Assembly: GCA_936450465.1 (NCBI GenBank)
Contig: OW388291.1
Location: 76,408,436-76,472,435 of the forward strand
Direction of reading: 5' to 3'
Source of the DNA: Gibbula magus
Lineage: Eukaryota > Mollusca > Gastropoda > Trochida > Trochidae
DNA: 64,000 nt
Every line of letters begins with the position of its first letter. Positions within the stretch are counted from its first letter, which is position 1. The notes beneath the pieces are model-generated. The model did no database searches and had not been told where the DNA came from. It worked only from the letters and a program-made list of their open reading frames with translations. Shown piece by piece: positions 56,279 through 64,000 of this stretch. A program made the translations under genes and the position numbers.

Positions 56279-57213
56279 TTAGCAGATGTTCTTGGCTCTT
56301 CGGGTGAGGGTGGAGATGATGCCTTTCTTGACTTGAAGCGGGTGGTTGGATGTGAAGTGGAGGTATTGGTCAGTGTGGGTGGGTTTCCTGTAGACTGTGG
56401 TGGATAGCTTGTTTTCTTCTTTCTGTACCAGGACATCCAGGAAAGGGAGTTTGTTTTGGGATTCTTCTTCCATTGTGAACTGCATACGGGGATGTTGGGA
56501 ATTCAGGTGGTCTAGGAGATGCTCAGGGTCGTCGTTGTGGTTGAGGACTACGAAGGTGTCATCTACTTTCCTGTACCAGCATATGGGGGTGATGGGGGAG
56601 GTTTGTAGGGCTTTCTCTTCTAGTTCTGTCATGTAGATTTCTGTGATGATCGGGGAGAGGGGGGAACCCATTGGGAGACCATGAGTTTGCTGGAAGATTC
56701 TATCAGACCAGGTGAAGTAAGTTGAGCTGATGCAGGAGTTGATTAGGTTGATGATGCTGTCTTTGCTAAGGTGGGTTTCTAGGTTGGGATGGATGTCTTC
56801 AAGTTTGCTTCGTATGATGCTGAGGGCTTCTTCTCTTGGGACATTGGTGAAGAGGTCTATGACATCGTAGCTGATTAATTTTCCTGGGTGGTTGATGGAG
56901 CTGACTTTGGTGCAGAATTCGGTGGAGTCGGTGACAAAGGATTTGGCTGCTTTTCCTAAGGGGGCTAGAAGTCTGGCAAGGTGCTGAGCGGTGTTGTAGT
57001 GGACGGTGTTCCTGGAACATACAAGAAGGCGGGCCTTGATTGGGTCTTTGTGAACTTTGATGGTGGCGCGGGCGTAAGGTGGTCGTGGATGAGGGACAGC
57101 AAGTTGTTTATGAAGTGTGGGACCAATCTCGTTGTTGTCGAGGAGTTCTTTAAGTAGGGCTTTGTGTTGTCTCTGGAGTCGGTTTGTCGGATCCTTGGTA
57201 CATCAGGCCACTC
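56279..57213 (-). pseudogene. Reverse transcriptase of Penelope-like element, copy 2
   Basis: About 310 codons without a stop until TAA 56279-56281. It starts without an ATG at the terminal-repeat junction (upstream TGA in frame). N-terminal part: DPTNRLQRQHKALLKELLDN and RATIKVHKDP; then CSRNTVHYNTAQHLARLLAPLG, motif A YDVIDLFTNVP, motif B PMGSPLSP and motif C VDDTF. Family members are longer at the N-terminus, so this is 5' truncated as well as interrupted. Confidence 0.85.
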
Positions 57214-57775
57214 TCTTGTAATCACTCAGCTAATCACTAATTAACATCTCAGTGTACATCAACCTCTTCAAGGGTACAAACGCTTGTTAATCTGTTTATA
57301 CAACCAATCCCCTGTACATCAACCTAATCTTCTTATCCCCTCAATATATAATTGGGAATCCAGTGTACATCAACTTGTTAATTGTACCAGGACATCCAGG
57401 AAAGGGAGTTTGTTTTGGGATTCTTCTTCCATTGTGAACTGCATACGGGGATGTTGGGAATTCAGGTGGTCTAGGAGATGCTCAGGGTCGTCGTTGTGGT
57501 TGAGGACTACGAAGGTGTCATCTACTTTCCTGTACCAGCATATGGGGGTGATGGGGGAGGTTTGTAGGGCTTTCTCTTCTAGTTCTGTCATGTAGATTTC
57601 TGTGATGATCGGGGAGAGGGGGGAACCCATACTATATAAATTCACTATACTATATAAATTCTCCTCCTACCATATTCATGTATCACTTGCTTGATAACGG
57701 TGTTAGTATCTACACCGAAACGTCGCATTCATTGCAATAAAGAAGTTGACTATCCATATATCTTGGTTTTCTTCA
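57206..57775 (+). mobile_element. Inverted Penelope-like terminal repeat interrupted by a reverse transcriptase fragment
   Basis: 57206-57386 is the reverse complement of about 55370-55550. 57387-57630 is a direct, same-strand copy of 56429-56671 (reverse transcriptase motif C region). 57631-57775 is again the reverse complement of the terminal repeat (about 55240-55355), with a short ACTATATAAATTC duplication. The joint at 57386 falls at TGTAC, present in both donor sequences. This looks like template switching. Confidence 0.85.
57689..57726 (+). ncRNA. Hammerhead-like motif, inverted copy 3
   Basis: Plus-strand copy of the motif in the inverted terminal repeat: TTGATAA, CGGTGT / ACACCG, AAACGTCGC. 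Identical to copy 1. Confidence 0.45.
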
Positions 57776-58679
57776 AAAATTATCATCGTTTCATATATGA
57801 GTTAATAAAACACATATTTAATTTATTAAAAACAATACGCATGTCAATGTATTCATGAATGACCATTTTAGTGAAATTGTACGTTTTATTTATATTTTTT
57901 TATATCCTGTATATGTTACAGTCGATTAAATTTTTTAATTCAACAGTGCAATTATATTTTTGAAATTACCAGTGATACAATTCTATTTTCATTTTGCATT
58001 CTATATTCATAATTATTTTCATATTGAAAATATTGCATGTAGAAGTTGAATGTTTATTGTTTAAAGTGTGAAACAACTGATCTAGGCTTATGATTTACAT
58101 TTAATACTTGAATTCAGTAATGTGATTCTTTATATAGAATTAACGGACATATGAATCATGGACAAATATATTTCTGTCCCACAAAAAATAAAAAAGTGAA
58201 TGTTGACGTGATTGAACTTAGAGATGATAATGTGTAAATGAGCGCACAGAAAGTAATTAATTTTTTCGGGTGTAGGATGTCTATATATGGTTTGTAAATC
58301 TGATGTTTTACATGTAAGTGAAAGAAGTTTTATGATAACTGATCGGATACATTTATCGATTCATAGCATCAATGCCAATCAAGCTATGCGATCCTTTATG
58401 TCTGTCAGTGTCATCCCACATTTACATTACTTCTGCATTCGTTTTGCGTTGCAAAAAAAATTGTTTGTCAAATGTCCTTAATTTTTTTGGAAACAATAAT
58501 TAGAATACCTAAGAATGAATTTTAAATTGGTATTTTCGTTTGGCATTTAATTACTAAGCGACACTATCAAACGGAATGTAAGTGACAGTAGCGCTATGTG
58601 AACTGACAACGTGCGTTTGTTTGTAGGACATAACAAGAGTTACGTCCCTTGATTTTCAGGGGGCGTGGTCAATTCGTCC
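57776..58679. other. Intergenic AT-rich DNA
   Basis: No ORF above 65 codons, no recognised repeat and no RNA gene. Confidence 0.5.
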
Positions 58680-58779
58680 AGCTTTAGGCTCAAAATAGAC
58701 TAAGGGATTCCCCATCTGGGACAGCGGCAAGGGAGGGCTCGTTTTTTAGCAAATGCCTCTCGTCCTCGGAAAACATCGG

Positions 58780-59215
58780 CAATGTTCGGGAAACTTCCAA
58801 ATATGGTCAGCGCGAATTCATGTAGAGATGTAATTTGAAACATTGCATTCGCAACTATACAAGTCATGTCAGTCTCGAAATGCTGAAGTCCGTTTTACAA
58901 AGCTGACTTTGCAACTTCTCATTTTCCATTTTTCATTTGTCAAACGTAACTTGTAACATTACAAAATGTTCATATTATTTAGATTTAATAATTAAAAATG
59001 ACAAGTTGACTTTTCGACTTTGACGATTTCTAGAATTACATTTCAACTTTATAAAGTTGAGATTGCGAAGTTACGATTGACAGAATTAAAATGTTAGTTT
59101 TGCATGGTTGGACTTGTCTTTTCGAGACTTGTATGGTTGAGAAAGACATGTTACACTTTACAAGTTACAAGTTAACATGTCTTCATTTGGGGCACAAATC
59201 CCCTTCCATAACATA
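58780..59215 (-). repeat. Inverted, diverged third copy of part of the duplicated unit
   Basis: Reverse complement of about 47415-47850 (and of 52480-52910), at roughly 85-90% by eye: TGGTTGGACTTGTCTTTTCG, AAGTTACAAGTTAACATGTC, GAAGTCCGTTTTACAAAGC, CTTGTAACATTACA. Older than the tandem pair. It shows that the unit's core is a dispersed repeat, possibly a non-autonomous transposon. Confidence 0.8.
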
Positions 59216-59239
59216 TTGATACAGAGGAACAGCAAGCTA

Positions 59240-61190
59240 ATTTTGCAAATTGTATAAAACGAAGAGGTGATGGTTTTGTTCTATTTATTTGGACCTGGCA
59301 TTTTTATACATTCACCGATGTTGCAGAGTGTCAGTCTTTAAAAGGATTATGGCATACTTGCAATCTGAGTAACAGATGCGTTTATCGATTTCATAGACAT
59401 TGTTTAAATCTTGTTTTATAATGTTAAATTGCGGTACAGTTTCGTTTAACTTTGATATGAATATATTATATTTGACTGTTGTTATAATCAGATTTAGTAT
59501 CATATTTCTTCTTTTCGTCCGGATATCCTAGGCATATGTTTCGTTTTGATAGGTTTAATATTTAATATCTGATTTTTGCTCTATCCATGTTTTTAGTCTT
59601 ACAGGCAATCATAGAAAATATGCGCTACATTTTCTAAAGATACATTTGTTTGTTTTCTTTCATTTTCATTTTAAAAAGAAGATCATTCAATGGAAGAATT
59701 CTGTGTATGATCGAATATTGAAACCAAATTTGTTTTTTGCCAAGATGTGATCAAAAAGGTGTAATTTATTTCGGTCCATTCATTTTTAGCTATTGATTGA
59801 TTCAAGTCCTAGGTTTATATTTATATAAGTTACCATTTGCAGAACTTTGAAGGGTATCAAGAGCCTGCATTCTTTGGTCGAGTTTACGATATCTAAATTT
59901 ACTATGAAGTATGGCAGGGTGGGGTTGGTTAACTTATTTGATAACTCGAGATTGTTTGTCTCAAGGTAAGCTTTAATGGACTTTACTATACCGGCATATT
60001 CTAAAAAGTTTGTTTTACATGTGTAGAAATTTTTAAAAGTTTAAAAATTTCGAAAATCACCTTTTTAATTCACAATATCATTTACAAATATTATGCCATG
60101 TTGTATGTAATGTTTATAACATATTTCTTGTTTGCCAATTGTAATATTTTCATTACACCGAATTGGTGGGAATAAAAAATCATTGAACCTTTGTTACTGA
60201 TGAAACATCCCCATGTTCTCAGCACCATCGCGCCAGAATGGGTTAGTCCGCGATTTGAGGATTTTTATCTTGGATATACTTTGATGATTTGAGGTAACAA
60301 TGCCCAGATGTAGGAGCTTCATTTTGAGTATATAGATGTTTTATTTTATTACCATTTTCTGCGTTGAAAGGTATTTTATTCAATTTGCAAAAATTGTGTT
60401 TGTTATGTCTGGGACTCTTATTCCGCGGTTTTTGTGCAATTGTGTAATTTCGTTACAACTGGTTTGTTTCGCCAAATAAAGTTAAAGCATAAGGAGGTCA
60501 ATTATGTTATGATTTTATCACTTGGGTTTGGAAGAATTGAAAAAAGATGATTCAATTTTGGAAGATTGTGAAATCTCTTCCTAACCATGGATTCATCGAA
60601 GTTTTGATTATCTTTAGTTTGTCCTTATATTTATGTGTAAAGGTTATGCCAAGGATAGTGAAATCTCATTGATTCCAGTCTAGTTTATGATTTTTACAGA
60701 GGATGTTCTGTGAGTGTTTTGATGCACCTATCCATATGACTTAGGTCTTGGTTGTATCAAGGAATTAGATACGTCTTTGGTTGTATTTATTTTAAGACCA
60801 GAGAATGATGCGAATTCATTTAAGACGTTGAGGGTATGTTGAAGACACTTTTCAGTTCCGTCGAGTACGAGAGAAGTATCATCTGCAAATTGTGATAGTA
60901 GGTTTTTAGTATGGCCTATCTTTATTCCCTTTATGTTCTTATTATTTCGTAACATTATACTTAGAACTTTGGCACAGGTTATAAAAATGTAAGGAGATAA
61001 TGGGTCACCTTACCTGCATCCTCTTGTAATTTCAACAAAATGAGATGAAAAGCCTTTCGCTATTACACTAGATTGAATGTGTGTATAATACAATTTAATC
61101 CTTCGTCGGATAGATGGACCGGAAATAAGTTAGCGTTTTTTTTGTGTATAAATAACCAATCAACTGAGTTAAATGCTTTTTCGAAATAGT
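59240..61190 (-). pseudogene. Heavily decayed L1/Tx1-like LINE
   Basis: The minus strand retains EITRGCR.GDPLSPYIF (motif B, about 60985-61045) followed by SQFADDTSLVLDG (motif C, about 60855-60900) and FASFSGLKINTTK. The remainder down to 59240 is AT-rich, with frameshifts and stops. Orientation is opposite to the downstream IFI44-like paralogue. It shares family features with the LINE in the lipocalin intron. Confidence 0.7.
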
Positions 61191-61384
61191 CGTTTTATAT
61201 ATTTTGCTTACTTTCTCTCAAAACGCAACATAAAAAAATATATATTTTCAATCTTACATTACTTTTAGTTTAATTTAAATATTACATTTTGTTTATCCAT
61301 TTTCACCAAATTTGACGTGGTATCAAAACCAAAATGTATAAACAGAATATTCATGCATTTTTTGCAGCCTCAGTTCATTGGTCA

Positions 61385-61600
61385 TTTGGCCTGAGAGACC
61401 CGATGGGTTTATGGCGTCCGTCCGTCCGTCCGTCCATCCATCCGTCTGTAATCTTTTCACATTTTCAACTTCTTCTCAAGAACCATTGACTTTAGAGAAC
61501 TGTTCTCTAGAGAACTGAAATATTATGTCTCCTTAACCAATGGGATTATATATAGTAGATTTGGTGACCCCGTGACCCCAAACATTCAATTGCCCAACAA
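61385..61600 (+). repeat. Dispersed repeat with CCGT run, same family as 18296-18870
   Basis: The head GAGACCCGATGGGTTTATGG is followed by GTCCGTCCGTCCGTCC, then ACTTCTTCTCAAGAACC, AGAGAACTGAAATATTATGT and GTAGATTTGGTGACCCCGTGACCCCAAA. It lies about 70 bp upstream of exon 1 of gene B; related copies lie upstream of, and inside introns of, gene A. Confidence 0.65.
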
Positions 61601-61668
61601 TTTATATGTCAGCATTCTACAGTTTTGTCATGTTTTGTACCCCATGAGATCGATGACCTTTTATGCAG

Positions 61669-63174
61669 ATGTCGCGGACTTTTAACTTGCTGTGCAGTGA
61701 AATGATACAGGAATGGTTTCCTGAAAGGAAACACATTGTTAAGCTTTATGATAGCTCCAAGAGTACAACTCCCATCCCAACCTTCCATGAAACATGTGAC
61801 GCCCTTGGACCAAGCCTCTCTATCTTCTTCACTGCTGATGGTACTGTGTTTGGTACGTAGATTTACGGCTCTGGTTTGGCAGCAGTAAGAGCAACATTAA
61901 TTCTATAAAAAGTGTTCATATTGACATTTGTATTTTCAAGATCTAGGATAAAAAATTTAAAGTAGATGGAAAATTTGTCTAGACTTCTGAGGATTCTTTA
62001 ATGGCAGAACTGGAAGGACTTAATAAATAAGTAAATGAATAAATAGATAATAACAAATTATGTTATTAAATTCCTTTCTTTATCATACATGTAGTGAAAA
62101 CTATCATCCAGAATAGATGTGTGATATGAAAACAAGTATTTTAAACTTTTGATCATAAATCATTTATATACAAATATTTACTACTATAACACAAATAGAC
62201 AGATTCACCTCGGTAGAATTTTTATGCAAACGTTTGTCATACGTACCACGTTGTCATACAAAGTATAGGATATTTAATCATACTATAACTTTTTGCCTGA
62301 AAGCAAAGGGATACAATGAATTGGGTGATATTGATACATGTATGTAATTGTCTGCCGGACACAGATATTGGTTTACCTCAATCACATATCAAACACCCCA
62401 TGTCATTGATAGTTATGATATGGGCTTTATACATATATATCAGGCCTGGTAACTTATGGAAAACACAAAGCTTATGATAACCCTTTCAAATGGATATTAA
62501 GATTACGTTCAACTGGCTAAGATACGTAAGAATTGTATGTCATTTAGATAGTGAACACGTGTAGTATTGGTTTATCTAGGATCACACTATCTGCAATAGT
62601 ACACATTCTTGTTTTCTCTCGGGGCGAGATACTTAAGAGATTCGGGTACCCTCAACGTACAACGTGCCAACCGTTACCACCAGATGTCAAAATAACCCAT
62701 TAATTTACGAAACATTGAATGTCTTTAAGTTAACAGTAACTTAAATTTTGAAATGACAACATATATACAACGTGTACATATTTTCTAAATTGGAGGGATA
62801 CAATTCCTTTGTATTCATTGCAGGTGGATACACCACCCAGGATTGGAAACCGAATCATCCCAATGGATACAAACCAGACCCAAAAGCCTTCATCTTTAAA
62901 TTGTATGACAAGGGCACATTTCAACCGAAGAGATATGGCATAGATAACTCTAGACAAGCTATTTACTGTCACAATGACTACGGGCCGTGTTTTGGTGCTC
63001 AACAGGATGTGGACGGCATTGAGCTGAAGCGAGACATCGAAACCAAAAAATCTTCATCCGGATTTAAAGTAACCTCCCACATTGGTTCCACATACGGTGG
63101 TGCTAAGCTTTCAAATGAACAGTTTGTGCAGATAGGACAAAATGTGGTGAGACTTGAAGTGCTACAAGTGGTTG
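61669..63174 (+). CDS. IFI44L-like: IFI44-like paralogue (gene B), first two coding exons, truncated by window edge
   Basis: Exons 61669-61852 and 62824-63174 (184 and 351 nt) have exactly the lengths and phase (1) of exons 1-2 of gene A, and the proteins are about 85% identical by eye (LYDSSKS..P, ALGPSLSIFFTADGTVFGG, TTQDWKPNHP, GFKVTSHIGSTYGG). Together they encode the TLDc domain up to LQVVG. The ATG directly follows the acceptor TATGCAG, as in gene A. The linker and GTPase exons should lie beyond 64000. Intron 1 is 971 bp against 4.67 kb in gene A, which contains a LINE. Same strand and order: a tandem gene duplication. Confidence 0.9.
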
Positions 63175-63577
63175 GTAAGTAATTTGATCATTTATGGGCA
63201 TTTTAAGGAGACTTTAGTTTGGTTTATGTTATGTTATATATGATTTATGTTATATGTTATATTTCGTGCTATTTATTTTTGAATACATCCTGGCCCTATC
63301 ATCATGTATATGCTCTGTAATTAGTGTACATACTTTCATTATATATATGGAAACTTCTGTTTGTAATCCTTTCCTATCTATTTATCCACGGACGTGTATC
63401 GATGTAAATATTAGGCAAGAAAACAAATGGGTATTCTTATTTTGTAATGATGCAAGACATGGAAGACTGTTGAGAACAGTGTTAATCGAATTTCACCATT
63501 TTGATATTCCTCTGCAGTACAACTATTGTGTAATGAGAACAAATGTGGCGGGGTTGTTGATTCTTGTCACGCTTTAA
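63175..63577. other. Start of intron 2 of IFI44-like gene B
   Basis: Begins with donor GTAAGTAATTTGATC, like the intron in gene A (GTAAGTAATTTGATG), then AT-rich DNA. The 107-codon ORF at 63254-63577 shows no motif and is probably chance. Confidence 0.5.
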
Positions 63578-63870
63578 GCCCCTATTTCACTACGACCCGA
63601 ATTGCCACGAATCACCACGAATAGGCGGCTGCATAAATTCGTGAATATTCGTGAACAGCATTTACACTTGTACGAAATGTTTACGAACATTCGTAGCTTT
63701 ACATGCTAAAAACCTACGAAACATGTACGAATTCTTTACGAATTGTCTGCGAATTGTAAGAAATGATTAAGACACAGTCACGAATGTACTACGAATTTCC
63801 ACGAATAAGATACGATATCACGAATCAAGTACGAATAGTTTACGATAGTTCGTGACTATTCGGCGATTGC
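63578..63870. repeat. ACGAA/TTCGT-rich segment, probable DNA transposon end
   Basis: About 15 ACGAA or TTCGT pentamers occur in 280 bp in both orientations, with CACGAAT, TACGAAT and ATTCGTGAAT variants. It starts GCCCCTATTTCACTACGAC directly after TTTAA. Dense subterminal motif clusters of this sort are typical of PIF/Harbinger-like and Kolobok-like transposons. The other end lies outside the window. Confidence 0.5.
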
Positions 63871-63886
63871 AAGTCATCAAATCATT

Positions 63887-64000
63887 ATGGAGGCGCCATG
63901 GAGAGCACGTGTTGCTCTGGCACTCGAATTTGAACTTCAATATCAACATCAAATTGAATTAGCTCTTCGTAGACAATTCGTAAATGCTTCGGGGTTAATT
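63887..64000 (+). CDS. Start of an unidentified ORF, cut by window edge
   Basis: ATG at 63887 opens 38 codons without stop to the end (MEAPWRARVALALEFELQYQ..., Glu/Gln/Arg-rich helix). Directly downstream of the ACGAA cluster, so it may be the first exon of the transposon's own protein. No family assignment is possible from this length. Confidence 0.35.
   Translation, partial: MEAPWRARVALALEFELQYQHQIELALRRQFVNASGLI

Larger units (their letters stand above)
51411..56960 (+). repeat. Tandem duplication, unit 2 (5.55 kb)
   Basis: Direct repeat of 46343-51410. It is longer because of about 490 bp at 53245-53740 that unit 1 lacks, minus small deletions (e.g. 11 bp near 55225). Beyond 56960 the Penelope-like element continues into its 5' part, so unit 2 preserves the original right-hand context and the junction at 51410/51411 is the novel joint. 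Confidence 0.95.
55240..57213 (-). mobile_element. Penelope-like element, copy 2 (longest copy)
   Basis: Minus strand, from about 57213 (start of readable coding sequence) through reverse transcriptase and GIY-YIG nuclease to the terminal repeat at 55240. At its 5' side the sequence switches, at a shared TGATGTAC, into an inverted copy of its own terminal repeat (57206-57775). Same in-frame TAA as copy 1 (56279-56281). Confidence 0.9.

Overview
This is eukaryotic, AT-rich, intron-rich and repeat-rich animal DNA. Three things point to a mollusc or a close lophotrochozoan: an SINE with the 3' tail I associate with molluscan tRNA-derived SINEs, recurring 'CTCCCTT' motifs, and abundant Penelope-like, BEL/Pao and LINE sequence. 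The phylum is inferred; the species cannot be read from the window.

Three host genes are supported by splice-consistent exon chains that I assembled by hand. (1) 5293-13378 (+): a complete 10-exon gene for a 406-aa secreted protein with two consecutive lipocalin (ApoD/Lazarillo-like) domains and a C-terminal GPI-anchor-like tail. Exon lengths and phases repeat between the two domains, so one gene holds an internal exon-block duplication. (2) 21852-41207 (+): a complete 7-exon gene for a 450-aa IFI44-like protein, with a TLDc domain followed by a P-loop GTPase. (3) 61669-63174 (+): the first two exons of a tandem IFI44-like paralogue that runs off the right edge.

Most of the rest is mobile DNA. 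Intron 7 of the lipocalin gene holds a 5'-truncated LINE with a 15-bp target-site duplication (TSD) and a second retroelement nested inside it. Intron 1 of IFI44-like gene A carries a 3.2-kb antisense LINE with a 1077-codon open ORF. Intron 2 carries a complete antisense BEL/Pao element (27302-34420) with 468-bp LTRs that are almost identical, a 5-bp TSD and an uninterrupted 1970-codon gag-pol ORF. Later introns contain several hairpin MITEs, one of them flanked by a 9-bp TSD. About 30 bp after the gene A stop codon begins a 3.35-kb foldback-like element (about 41239-44590), whose ends are inverted arrays of 21-bp units built on a perfect 12-bp palindrome.

46343-56960 is a recent direct tandem duplication (units of 5.07 and 5.55 kb). 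Its junction lies inside a Penelope-like retroelement (reverse transcriptase plus GIY-YIG endonuclease). The second unit ends in a mosaic, inverted copy of the element's own terminal repeat, and these termini carry a hammerhead-like fold whose stem II covaries with a diverged copy at 18138-18173. 57776-61600 is mostly decayed LINE and repeat. The last 400 bp hold an ACGAA/TTCGT-rich segment and the start of an unidentified ORF.

Exon boundaries were inferred by eye from GT/AG signals, phase and family similarity, without transcript data. Boundaries of degenerate repeats are approximate.
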